From: Arthrobacter sp. EpRS71
GTDB taxonomy: Bacteria; Actinomycetota; Actinomycetes; Actinomycetales; Micrococcaceae
DNA: 64,000 nucleotides
Assembly (NCBI RefSeq): GCF_001512285.1
Contig: NZ_LNUV01000006.1
Span: forward strand, 1,345,273 to 1,409,272
Direction of reading: 5' to 3'
Shown: in pieces, positions 16,795 through 24,731 of the stretch
How the letters are laid out: every line of letters begins with the position of its first letter
Position numbering within the stretch: position 1 is the stretch's first letter
The notes under the pieces: generated by a model
Databases searched by the model: none
What the model was told of the DNA's origin: nothing
What the model saw: only the letters and a program-made list of their open reading frames with translations
Position numbers and translations under genes: made by a program

Positions 16795-17644
16795 CGGGGG
16801 AGCGTCCCACCGCGATATCGCCATATGAGTTGCGGGCGCGGATCTCCACTTTGTCCGTGGTGTCTCCCGGGCCGTTGGTGGTTTCGAGGCCGTTGCGGAC
16901 CCGTCCGTATTTGGTGCTGAGGTCAAGCCACGCAGCAGTGCCTTCGCGCACACCCACTGTCAGTGTGCCTGCGGCGGTTTGAGCGGTGAGGCTGCCGGCG
17001 GCCACGTCAGTCACGGTGATGTCGCCGCTGGATGTTTTGACGGTGGTGGAAAGGCCGGCCCGCTCCAGCGAAATGTCGCCATTGGCTGCGCTGACGCTCA
17101 GCTCCCCGGAAGCGTGGGCGATGTACGTGTTGCCATTGCCGTTCTTGACGGTGGCAACTCCGTCCAGGTGGTGGATGCGGATTTTCCCTGAGCCGGTCTT
17201 GATCCGGGACCGTCCCACAGCACGCTCCACCGTGATATCGCCCATGTCCGTGTGTGCTCTCAGCTCGCCGCAGTGATCGACGCGGATGTGGCCAAGGTCG
17301 GTTTTGAGGTCGGTTGCGCCGAATTCGCCTTCGCAGCGGAGGTCTCCCATGGCGGACTTCAGCTCCAGGCTGCTGCCGCTGGGAACCTCCACGGTGATCT
17401 CCACCGCGCCGCCGTCGCTGAACCAGCTGTGGCGGAATCCCGGGTGAAGCCTGACGTTCAAGCGGCCGTCAGTGTAGTCCACCGTGGTTTGCTCAGCCAT
17501 CCTGACGTCCAGGTTTCGCTTGGCCTTGCGGGGCTGGACCGCCACCTCGGTGGTGGGATGGTCGCGGGCTACTATCCAGATATCGCCGCGGACGGAGACG
17601 TCAATCACGACGGCGATTGGCTGGGGGGTCTGGAAGGTTGCCAT
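16781..17644 (-). CDS. DUF4097-type beta-strand repeat protein
   Basis: A 287-residue protein without signal peptide or membrane span. It is made of repeated short strands with the pattern GDI.V....G...I.T..G.I.V, for example DMGDITVERAVG, GNGNTYIAHASG, ANGDISLERAG and SSGDITVTDVAAG. This is the DUF4097/adhesin-like parallel beta-helix fold of unknown function. Its start shares one base with the stop of the upstream RHH gene (TAATG), so the two are coupled. In other bacteria such domains are often paired with regulators and thought to sense envelope state. Confidence 0.82.
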   Translation of the reverse strand: MATFQTPQPIAVVIDVSVRGDIWIVARDHPTTEVAVQPRKAKRNLDVRMAEQTTVDYTDGRLNVRLHPGFRHSWFSDGGAVEITVEVPSGSSLELKSAMGDLRCEGEFGATDLKTDLGHIRVDHCGELRAHTDMGDITVERAVGRSRIKTGSGKIRIHHLDGVATVKNGNGNTYIAHASGELSVSAANGDISLERAGLSTTVKTSSGDITVTDVAAGSLTAQTAAGTLTVGVREGTAAWLDLSTKYGRVRNGLETTNGPGDTTDKVEIRARNSYGDIAVGRSPVSAR

Positions 17645-18153
17645 TAGCGCGCCCAGCCGGTGAAGTTCTGCTCGCCGGGTTCGCGGCGTGGACTTTTCTG
17701 AGGCGAGTGGCTGCCGCGGAGGGCCTCTGCGACTGCCCGGACCAGCCAGGAGTTCACGGACAGTCCGTCCCTGCCGGCCGCCTCTTCGACTTGTTGTTTG
17801 AGCTGATCCGGAAGCCGGAGCGTGGTCCGCGAGGTGGTGGTGCCATCCACGTCTTCCGGCGCAATGGCGTCCTGGATTGATGGTTCGATCATTGCTTCGA
17901 AGTCCCCGCTGGGTGGATTGTTGACCACGAATTCGGGGTCTCGGCCGCGGAGCCTTACCTCCACGGAGCCGGGGGCGAGCTCCAAAGTAATCTCGCTCGC
18001 GGCGTCAGAGAGGGCTTCCAGGAGGGCCAGTCGAAGGGTGGATTCGACGGCGGCGGTGAGGCGTTCGCTGAGCGCCCGTGCCTCCGGGCCACCAGCTTCG
18101 GCGGCGGTTTCGAGCTGTTGTTGCACCGCAGTGATGTACTGGTTGAGCTGCAT
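17644..18153 (-). CDS. Ribbon-helix-helix (HicB/Arc-like) protein
   Basis: A 169-residue protein if ATG 18153 is used; the frame is open 10 residues further. The C-terminal part, TSRTTLRLPDQLKQQVEEAA then GLSVNSWLVRAVAEAL (about 113-150), is a typical ribbon-helix-helix DNA-binding domain as in HicB antitoxins. The N-terminal 100 residues contain helices and strands of unknown fold. No HicA toxin gene is adjacent; the coupled partner is a DUF4097 protein. It is probably a regulator of this two-gene unit rather than half of a toxin-antitoxin pair. Confidence 0.72.
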   Translation of the reverse strand: MQLNQYITAVQQQLETAAEAGGPEARALSERLTAAVESTLRLALLEALSDAASEITLELAPGSVEVRLRGRDPEFVVNNPPSGDFEAMIEPSIQDAIAPEDVDGTTTSRTTLRLPDQLKQQVEEAAGRDGLSVNSWLVRAVAEALRGSHSPQKSPRREPGEQNFTGWAR

Positions 18154-18264
18154 GACACCATTGTGACGCCATGGTGGTGTCATTACAAGAGTTTATTAAC
18201 TGGATTCGCGCCATCCGTGGTGTCGCGGCTTGACGCATCCGCTTTCCGCCGTCAGGCTGGACCC

Positions 18265-18300
18265 ATGAATCCTTGAGCGCAGCCCCTTCCCATCGGCTGC
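18265..18300 (+). promoter_or_regulatory. Possible attenuator leader of the ABC-F gene
   Basis: A four-codon reading frame ATG AAT CCT TGA (18265-18276) is followed by a GCAGCC/GGCTGC hairpin (18279-18300), 57 nt before the coding start. ABC-F resistance genes are often attenuated through short leader peptides. There is no direct support here beyond this layout. Confidence 0.25.
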
Positions 18301-18356
18301 ATCCCCAGTACCCACATGGCTTTCTGCCACCCACTGCGGACTTGCGAGGATTCCTC

Positions 18357-20039
18357 TTGACTGACCACCTGCACCTTTCCGGCGTTTCCCATGGCTATGG
18401 GGACCGCGAGCTCCTCAACGCCGTTGACCTGGCCATCCACCATGGCGAACACGTGGCCATCGTCGGCGAAAACGGCGCCGGCAAATCCACCATGCTGCGC
18501 CTGCTTGCCGGCGTGGAGACGCCCGACGACGGCACGGCCGGTTTATCCGGCAACCCCGGCTACCGCGTGGGTTACCTCGCGCAAACCCACGGGTTCTCCG
18601 AGTCCCTCACCGTAGGGGACGCCATTGATACCTCGCTGGCTTCGCTCCGTTCCTTGGAGGCACGGATCGCAGAGCTTGAGTCCGGTTTGGCTGACGCTGA
18701 TTCTGAGGACCTTGAACTCTACGGAAGCCTGCAAACGGAATACCAACTCCGTGAAGGCTACGCTGCCGAATCCCGGGTGGAAGCAGCGCTGGACAAGCTG
18801 GGGCTGGGAGGCTTGGACCGGCGTCGAACGCTTGGATCGTTATCCGGCGGCGAGCAGGAACGCGTGGCGCTGGCCTGCCTGTTGGCCGACCCGGCCGAAG
18901 CCTTGCTGCTGGATGAGCCCACCAATCATCTGGATGCGAACGGCACGGCCTGGCTTGAATCGAGGCTGGCGGCGCATCGCGGCACGGTTGTGGTGGTCTC
19001 GCACGATCGCGTGCTGCTCAGGAAAGTAGCCACCACCATCATCGAAGTGGACGCTGACCGGCGGGCCGTAAACCGGTATGGGAACGGCTATGAAGGCTAC
19101 CTCCGTGAAAAAGCGGCCGAGCGTGCCCGATGGATCCAGGAATACGATCAATGGCTCGACGCCATGGCTGCTGAGCGCCACCAGGCCGCCACCGTTGCAG
19201 ACGGCATGGGCTATGGCCGCAAACGCGACAACGACAAGATGGCGTTCGGATTCAAGACCGGAACCTGGCAAAGCGCCGCGGCCAGTAAGGTCCGTAACGC
19301 CCAGGAGCGGCTCCGCAGGCTCGAGGACAACCCGGTGGAACGGCCACCCGTGCCCCTGAAACTGTCAGCACCGTCCCGGGTGGCGGCTGTGGCAGAGGCG
19401 GCGGCTGTGGCGGAGGTGGCGTCCGCTCCAGCGCTTGAAGCAAACGGTGTGAGCGTTCCCGGGCGGCTCCAGCCCGCTGATGTACGCGTGGGTGCCGGAC
19501 AAAAAGTGCTCATCACCGGCCCTAACGGTGCCGGCAAATCGACCCTGCTGTCCATTCTTGCCGGGACGCTGGAGCCGACCACCGGGACGGTGACCGCCAA
19601 CGGCAAGGTGGGATATCTGCAGCAGGAACTCGAGGTGCCCGCCCGGCCTGGGCTGCGCTTGCTGCCCGCGTTTGCCGCCGGATTGGGCGGCAACATAGAT
19701 GCACACGCTGAGGGGCTTCTGCGGTTGGGGCTGTTCCGCCCGGCCGAGTTTCACGTTCCTGTGGGAGGCCTTTCAGCCGGGCAGCAGCGCCGGCTCGCCC
19801 TCGCACGGATCCTCCTGGGTGGATACGACACCATGATCGTGGACGAGCCAACCAACCATCTGGCGCCTGTGCTGGTGGAGCAGTTGGAAGCAGCGCTCGC
19901 CTCCTTCGAAGGCACCGTGGTGATCGTGAGTCACGACCGTGCCTTGGGGGAGTGGTTTGATCGCAGCGCTTCCGATCATGCGCGTACCGTCCCAGGGGCG
20001 TGGATGCGGTACCGGATGCAGGCCGGCGAAATGCTCTAG
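18357..20039 (+). CDS. ABC-F family ATPase (ribosome-associated type)
   Basis: A 560-residue soluble protein with two ABC domains and no membrane spans. The first domain has GENGAGKST, LSGGEQERVALA and LLLDEPTNHLD. The second has GPNGAGKST, LSAGQQRRLALA and MIVDEPTNHLA. The linker of about 80 residues between them carries the usual basic, helical ABC-F region. TTG 18357 is chosen because AGGA precedes it by 6 nt; an in-frame ATG at 18273 would add 28 residues unlike the family. ABC-F proteins act on ribosomes, some giving antibiotic protection. Which subfamily this is cannot be told. Confidence 0.87.
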   Translation: MTDHLHLSGVSHGYGDRELLNAVDLAIHHGEHVAIVGENGAGKSTMLRLLAGVETPDDGTAGLSGNPGYRVGYLAQTHGFSESLTVGDAIDTSLASLRSLEARIAELESGLADADSEDLELYGSLQTEYQLREGYAAESRVEAALDKLGLGGLDRRRTLGSLSGGEQERVALACLLADPAEALLLDEPTNHLDANGTAWLESRLAAHRGTVVVVSHDRVLLRKVATTIIEVDADRRAVNRYGNGYEGYLREKAAERARWIQEYDQWLDAMAAERHQAATVADGMGYGRKRDNDKMAFGFKTGTWQSAAASKVRNAQERLRRLEDNPVERPPVPLKLSAPSRVAAVAEAAAVAEVASAPALEANGVSVPGRLQPADVRVGAGQKVLITGPNGAGKSTLLSILAGTLEPTTGTVTANGKVGYLQQELEVPARPGLRLLPAFAAGLGGNIDAHAEGLLRLGLFRPAEFHVPVGGLSAGQQRRLALARILLGGYDTMIVDEPTNHLAPVLVEQLEAALASFEGTVVIVSHDRALGEWFDRSASDHARTVPGAWMRYRMQAGEML

Positions 20040-20176
20040 CCCCCGCTCCGGTTGAGCGCGGGTGAGCTCTTGGCAAAGTGATGGTTACGCCGTGGCCGAC
20101 AGGTGGAAACACAGCATTGAGCGTCCTGAAACAACGGCGGCGCACCATGGGAAGGGAACGGCCGAAAGGACTTTCC

Positions 20177-20524
20177 GTGATCATTCAGAACCTCTTCCTG
20201 CAGGGCATCTACCACTTTGAAGGCGCAGGGTTGGATAAACCCGTGCCCCTCCATGCCGAGCTTGCCCACTTTGTGCCCGACGGCATTATCAACCAAACCC
20301 TCTACTTCCGCGGAGGTAATTCAAGCACTGAACTGATCACCGTGGTGTTGATGCGGGACCGCATTCCCATGCGCTATTTCCCCATCGGAGCCAAGAGTGA
20401 TGTCCACATCCCGCTCAGGGTCGTGGAAGATACCGACGGCGGATCGGTGATCGAGCTCTTCATCGTGGCACCCACCGGAACCAGGGGGTACGTGGTGGTG
20501 GATCTGGGGATGGTGGAGCACTGA
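20177..20524 (+). CDS. Small conserved-looking protein of unknown function
   Basis: A 115-residue soluble protein, mostly short strands, with segments HFVPDGIINQTLYFRGG, RYFPIGAKSDVHIPLRV and IVAPTGTRGYVVVDLG. I do not recognise the family. GTG 20177 has GAAAGGA 6 nt upstream; in-frame starts at 20078 and 20147 lack this. It ends 13 nt before the FAD oxidoreductase and is probably co-transcribed with it, which suggests a redox or nitrogen-related accessory role. Confidence 0.65.
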   Translation: MIIQNLFLQGIYHFEGAGLDKPVPLHAELAHFVPDGIINQTLYFRGGNSSTELITVVLMRDRIPMRYFPIGAKSDVHIPLRVVEDTDGGSVIELFIVAPTGTRGYVVVDLGMVEH

Positions 20525-20537
20525 TGAGGGTGAACGG

Positions 20538-21482
20538 GTGAAGACAAGGCTGGTGGTGATTGGCAACGGAACGGCCGGCGTGCGTGCCGTGGAAGAGATC
20601 CTCGCCAGGGGTGGTGCGGAGCTGTTCCACATCACCGTGTTCGGCGACGAGCCCTACGGGAATTACAACCGGAGCAAGCTTGGGCGCGTCCTGTGTGGGG
20701 AGGAGAACGAGGCGGACATACTCCTCAACTCCTTGCCGTGGTACCAGGAGAACGCCATCACACTTCACTCGGGGGTCCGGGTGGAACGCCTCGACAAGTT
20801 CAGCAAGCACATCTTCGCCGCCGACGGACGAGTGGTCCAGTATGACCTCCTGATGATCGCGACCGGCAGCCGCCCGTTCCTGCCACCCATGGCCGGGCTC
20901 CACACGCCCAGCGGAACCATCCGCCACGGAGTCTTTACCTTCCGAACCCTGGACGATGCCCGCAGGATGATCACGTTCGCCCAGCAGGAGCACCACCGAC
21001 GGGCTGTGGTGATTGGCGGGGACCCGTTCGCGCTGGAAGCAGCCCGGGGTCTGCAGTCCTGCGGTCTGGAAGTGGAGGTTCTTTCCGGAAGCCGGGTCAC
21101 CGCGATCCTGGGGGCTGACAGCATCACGGGAGTGAGCGTACGCAACCAACCCGACATCGACTGCCAGATGGTGGTGATTTCCGCCGGGGTCCGACCGAAC
21201 GTTGACGTCGCCGTCGTCAGTGGCTTGGCGGTAGAGCGCGGAATCGTGGTGGACGACCACCTGAGAGTGATGGATGAGGAGGACATTTACGCCGTGGGTG
21301 AGTGCGCCCAGCACCGCGGCGAGGTGTACGGGATGGTGGCGCCCTTGTGGGATCAGGCTGCTGTGCTGGCCGACCACATCACAGGCTCGGATCGAGGATC
21401 CATGTACCTGGGGACCCGGATCCTTCCTCGAAGCAACGCGGGGTCACTTATGGCCCCTTCAGGCGGCAAACAGGGGCCATAA
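20538..21482 (+). CDS. NirB-like FAD-dependent oxidoreductase, shortened
   Basis: A 314-residue protein that follows the N-terminal FAD domain of NADH nitrite reductase large subunits: VVIGNGTAGVRAVEEIL, FGDEPYGNYNRSKLGRVL, MIATGSRPFLPP, and EEDIYAVGECAQHRGEVYG. The siroheme domain is absent. Compared with NirB from memory, the NAD-binding region after residue 160 seems to lack about 35 residues, and VVIGGDPFALEAARG has Asp where relatives have Gly. The last 16 codons lie inside the palindrome at 21434-21496. GTG 20538 has GAGGG 7 nt upstream. Activity is doubtful; it may be a decaying or specialised reductase. Confidence 0.72.
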   Translation: MKTRLVVIGNGTAGVRAVEEILARGGAELFHITVFGDEPYGNYNRSKLGRVLCGEENEADILLNSLPWYQENAITLHSGVRVERLDKFSKHIFAADGRVVQYDLLMIATGSRPFLPPMAGLHTPSGTIRHGVFTFRTLDDARRMITFAQQEHHRRAVVIGGDPFALEAARGLQSCGLEVEVLSGSRVTAILGADSITGVSVRNQPDIDCQMVVISAGVRPNVDVAVVSGLAVERGIVVDDHLRVMDEEDIYAVGECAQHRGEVYGMVAPLWDQAAVLADHITGSDRGSMYLGTRILPRSNAGSLMAPSGGKQGP

Positions 21483-21496
21483 GTGACCCCGCGTTG
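21434..21496. repeat. Extragenic palindrome running into a gene end (terminator)
   Basis: Perfect 25-nt arms (21434-21458 and 21472-21496) with a 13-nt loop, followed by TTTG. The left arm and loop encode the last residues of the FAD oxidoreductase. Confidence 0.8.
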
Positions 21497-21697
21497 TTTG
21501 GGCCTGTTGCCTGCGTCACGGGCATTGGGGTTAATCCCGTAAGATAGACGGGTTGCGCGAAGCTTCGGCGTTCTGCGTTCTTTGTCACACTTCGGGCCCT
21601 CCAAAGAGGAAAAGCTCGAATTATGTGTGCCAAAGCCGCCCGTGTTCCGGCACTGGCGTAACACCTACAGCAACACCCCAACCCACAAGGAACAGCT

Positions 21698-23161
21698 GTG
21701 CCGCAAAGTACTCCCACAGATCTCCAGAGCTCCAAGGCCTCATCTGCAGCCTCGGACTCCAACCTCAGCGCCGAGGGATATCAGAAGACCCTGAGCCGCC
21801 GCCACGTCACCATGATCGCCATGGGTGGCGCAATCGGCGTCGGCCTGTTCATGGGCGCTGGCGGCCGTCTGGCCTCCACCGGCCCGGCCCTGATTTTCTC
21901 CTACGCCATTGCCGGCGTCATCGCCTACCTGCTGATGCGCGCCCTCGGCGAACTCATCATGTACCGCCAGACCTCCGGCTCCTTTGTGAGCTACGCCGGC
22001 GAAATGTTCGGCAAGAAGGGCGCCTTCCTTTCCGGGTGGATGTACTTCATCAACTGGGCCATGACAGGCATTGCCGAGCTGATCGCGATCGGCCTGTACT
22101 TCCAGTTCTTCTTCCCCAACGTGCCCATTGAACTGTCCGCAATCGCAGCATTGGTGCTGCTGGTGGCCGTGAACCTGTTCAGCGTCAAGGCGTTCGGCGA
22201 ATTCGAGTTCTGGGCATCCTGCCTCAAGGTCGCGGCAATCGTCATCTTCCTGGCTGTTGGCACGTTCATGGTTGTCACCAACGCCAAGGTGGGCGACGGA
22301 AACGCGTCTGTGGCCAACCTCTTCCACGAAGACGGCGGCATGTTCCCCAAGGGCGGCCTGGTGATGATCCTGGTCCTCAACGCTGTGATCTTCGCTTACA
22401 ACGCCATCGAACTCGTCGGCATTACGGCTGGTGAGATGGAAAACCCGGAACGCGAAGTTCCCAAGGCGATCCGCGCCGTCGTGATCCGCATTGTGGTTTT
22501 CTACGTTGGTTCCGTGACCCTGCTGGCCATGCTGCTGCCGTCCGACCAGTACGTGGCCGGCACCTCGCCGTTCGTTACGGTCTTTGGCCAGATGGGCCTC
22601 GGCTGGATGGGCGACGTCATGAACATGATCGTCATCACCGCCGCGCTGTCCTCCTGCAACTCGGGCCTGTACTCGATCGGCCGCATCTTCCGCACCATGG
22701 CCAATAACGGCCACGCTCCGCAGTGGCTCACCAAGATGTCCACCCGCCACGTGCCGTATGCGGCCATTCTGGCAATCGGCGGCGTCTACCTGGTGGGTAT
22801 TCTCCTCAACATCTGGCTGGGCGGCTCGCACGCGTTCGACCTCGCTCTGAACACCGCGTCCATCGGCGTGATCTTCACGTGGGGTTCCATCTTCGCCAGC
22901 CAGATTGCGCTGCGGAAGAAGCGCGGCAAGGTCTCCAGCCTGCCGATGCCCGGTTCGCCGTGGACCAGCTGGGTGGGCCTCGTTGCCCTGCTGGCCATCA
23001 CCGTGCTGATTGGCTTCGATTCCATGACGGACAAGGAAACCGGCGAGGTCTTCCTGCTGGGCCTGTGGACCCTTGCCACCATCCCGTTCTTCGCCCTGGT
23101 GCTGTGGCTCGGATGGCAGAAGGTCAAGAACAATGAGCCCAAGAGCGAGCTGTTCAGCTAG
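21698..23161 (+). CDS. APC-family amino acid permease
   Basis: A 487-residue transporter with 12 hydrophobic spans and the APC/AAT marks MIAMGGAIGVGLFMGAG (first span), the conserved segment SGSFVSYAGEMFG and GWMYFINWAMTG. The last two resemble asparagine permease AnsP and related D-Ser/Ala/Gly carriers. The substrate cannot be fixed from sequence alone. GTG 21698 has AAGGAA 6 nt upstream. It stands alone, with a 200-nt leader that contains TAAGAT near 21539, and ends at a clean terminator. Confidence 0.88.
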   Translation: MPQSTPTDLQSSKASSAASDSNLSAEGYQKTLSRRHVTMIAMGGAIGVGLFMGAGGRLASTGPALIFSYAIAGVIAYLLMRALGELIMYRQTSGSFVSYAGEMFGKKGAFLSGWMYFINWAMTGIAELIAIGLYFQFFFPNVPIELSAIAALVLLVAVNLFSVKAFGEFEFWASCLKVAAIVIFLAVGTFMVVTNAKVGDGNASVANLFHEDGGMFPKGGLVMILVLNAVIFAYNAIELVGITAGEMENPEREVPKAIRAVVIRIVVFYVGSVTLLAMLLPSDQYVAGTSPFVTVFGQMGLGWMGDVMNMIVITAALSSCNSGLYSIGRIFRTMANNGHAPQWLTKMSTRHVPYAAILAIGGVYLVGILLNIWLGGSHAFDLALNTASIGVIFTWGSIFASQIALRKKRGKVSSLPMPGSPWTSWVGLVALLAITVLIGFDSMTDKETGEVFLLGLWTLATIPFFALVLWLGWQKVKNNEPKSELFS

Positions 23162-23180
23162 GTTCACTTCTTAACGCTCG

Positions 23181-23224
23181 ACGGCGGGTGCCTCCTTGTG
23201 GAGGCACCCGCCGTTTGCGTTTGT
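23181..23224 (+). terminator. Terminator of the amino acid permease gene
   Basis: A perfect 15-bp stem, ACGGCGGGTGCCTCC paired around the loop TTGT, followed by a T-rich stretch. Confidence 0.88.
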
Positions 23225-23231
23225 GGGCCCC

Positions 23232-23335
23232 GGCGTTGTGGGGCCCGGTCTGCGTGCTATTCGTGGCGCGAGGGGCGTAGAGCGGGCCTCACAAGGGGTG
23301 GTCCTTGGCGTTGTGGGGCCCGGTCTGCGTGCTAT
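23232..23335. repeat. Exact 29-bp direct repeat
   Basis: The same 29 bases, beginning GGCGTTGTGGGGCCCGG, occur at 23232-23260 and 23307-23335, 75 bp apart. The second copy overlaps the stop codon of the DUF1295 gene. Confidence 0.8.
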
Positions 23336-24201
23336 CCGAGCTTAGGGATGAGGACGGGAGTGTTCTTCTTGTAGGCCTCATAGTCCGCCTGGCCGCCCCA
23401 GTGCTTGTCTGCCTTCTTTTCCAGCAAGGGTATGCCGCTGACTTTGAGCAGCAGAAGGGCCACAAAGACGGGGGAGATCATGGCAACCCACTGCCAGCCC
23501 TGCAGGACGGGCGCGGCGATGATGGCCACTCCTACCCACAGCATGATCTCGCCGAAGTAGTTGGGGTGCCGGGACTTGGACCACAACCCGGTGGAGATGA
23601 ACTTTCCCTTGTTGGCAGGGTCCGCCTTGAATCGGCTTTTCTGCAGGTCCGCGACAACCTCGATGCCGAAGCCCACCACCCAGAGCACCAGGCCGACGAT
23701 TGCCAGCCAGTCCAGGCCCACTTTTTGGGAGCTGGTGATGGCAATCCAGGCTGCGGCTGCAGTGAATACCACCCACAGGCCCTGGACGGTCCAAACATTG
23801 AGGAAGCGGATCAAGGATGGCTTGATGTCGTCAAAGCGGTCATCCTTTCCTGACTTGCTGATCCGGCGGGACAGGAAAGTCCCCAGCCGCAGGGCCCAGA
23901 TGCTCACCAGGGCAGCCAGCAGGATCCCGCGCGCATCAATCCCCGGGGTCAGGAGTGCCAGGATCACGGTGATCACCACGTAGGTCAGGGATCCGGTGAG
24001 GTCGAAGAACTTTTCCGTCTGGGCCTTGAAGGACGGGATGAACACCAGCCATTGGATGATGAACGCAGCTGCCACGGCGATCGCGAAGATGGGGAAACCA
24101 CCTAAGGTGGCCCCGTTCTGGCTGCCTGCCCAGGCAAGCAATGCTCCCAGCACCACAACCACCGGGAGGGCGATCAACCTCTTTTTCTCTGAATCCTTCA
24201 T
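23332..24201 (-). CDS. DUF1295 / steroid 5-alpha-reductase-like membrane protein
   Basis: A 289-residue polytopic protein with about seven membrane spans. The C-terminal half has the DUF1295 marks FGIEVVADLQKSRFK, ISTGLWSKSRHPNYFGEI and LEKKADKHWGGQADYEAYKK, which bind NADPH or the methyl donor in related reductases and isoprenylcysteine methyltransferases. The exact reaction is unknown. It is transcribed away from a MarR gene 50 nt from its start; the AT-rich gap has a 14-bp palindrome, so MarR probably controls it. Confidence 0.82.
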   Translation of the reverse strand: MKDSEKKRLIALPVVVVLGALLAWAGSQNGATLGGFPIFAIAVAAAFIIQWLVFIPSFKAQTEKFFDLTGSLTYVVITVILALLTPGIDARGILLAALVSIWALRLGTFLSRRISKSGKDDRFDDIKPSLIRFLNVWTVQGLWVVFTAAAAWIAITSSQKVGLDWLAIVGLVLWVVGFGIEVVADLQKSRFKADPANKGKFISTGLWSKSRHPNYFGEIMLWVGVAIIAAPVLQGWQWVAMISPVFVALLLLKVSGIPLLEKKADKHWGGQADYEAYKKNTPVLIPKLG

Positions 24202-24224
24202 CTTTTACCTAGTCTGTTTGGTGT

Positions 24225-24238
24225 TCAAATTAATTTGA
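24225..24238. promoter_or_regulatory. Probable MarR operator
   Basis: TCAAATTAATTTGA is a perfect 14-bp palindrome in the 50-nt divergent region, the usual form of a MarR-dimer site. A TATATA box (24243-24248) lies beside it. Confidence 0.6.
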
Positions 24239-24251
24239 TTACTATATAAAC

Positions 24252-24731
24252 ATGCAAAACCCCGATAGCGCCAACAGCGGGCCTGTTCATCCGGTGGCAG
24301 AGACGCTCCATGCGCTGCTGGCCTTGGCCAACCAGACCGAACGCGAGGCTTCCCGGAGCCTCGGCCTCAACCTCACCGATTACCGGGCTCTCACTGTCCT
24401 GGCCGAGTCCGGACCCATCACGGTGGGAGCTCTGGCAGCCGAGATGGGCGCAACCGCCGCCACCACCACAGCGGTGGTGAGCCGCCTGGAGGCCCACGCT
24501 TTGGTCGAGCGCCTGCGCAGTACCGAGGACCGGCGCCACGTTCACGTGGCCGTGACCGACGACGCCTCAGGGAAACTCGCCTCCTTGGCTGGTCCCGTGC
24601 GCTCGGCTGCAAGCGCCCGCCTGGAAGGATTGGCCCCTGAGTACCAGCGGGTCATGGGTGACTTCCTCAACGACATGAAGCAGCTCATGGAACAGCACCT
24701 CCAGACCCTGGCAGGGGAGGAGTCACTGTGA
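24252..24731 (+). CDS. MarR-family transcriptional regulator
   Basis: A 159-residue winged-helix protein with typical MarR segments: LGLNLTDYRALTVLAESG (about 38-55), ITVGALAAEMGATAATTTAVV (recognition helix) and the wing RLRSTEDRRHVHVAVTD. It is divergent from the DUF1295 gene and overlaps the acyl-CoA synthetase gene in GTGA, so it probably controls both directions through the palindrome at 24225. There is no room for a leader beyond a few bases. Confidence 0.88.
   Translation: MQNPDSANSGPVHPVAETLHALLALANQTEREASRSLGLNLTDYRALTVLAESGPITVGALAAEMGATAATTTAVVSRLEAHALVERLRSTEDRRHVHVAVTDDASGKLASLAGPVRSAASARLEGLAPEYQRVMGDFLNDMKQLMEQHLQTLAGEESL

Noticed and set aside
15604-16953. A 449-codon minus-strand frame across the metal ABC genes.
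   Set aside because: Antisense of conserved ATPase and permease genes, with no motif of its own.
17644-18153. A HicAB toxin-antitoxin system.
   Set aside because: Only the RHH domain resembles HicB; there is no HicA-like small toxin next to it.
21539-21697. A riboswitch before the amino acid permease.
   Set aside because: The leader is about 150 nt, but I could not match it to any riboswitch core and saw no alternative terminator.
21740-23167. A 475-codon minus-strand frame opposite the amino acid permease.
   Set aside because: It is polar, Gln/His-rich and featureless, while the plus strand encodes a clear 12-span permease.
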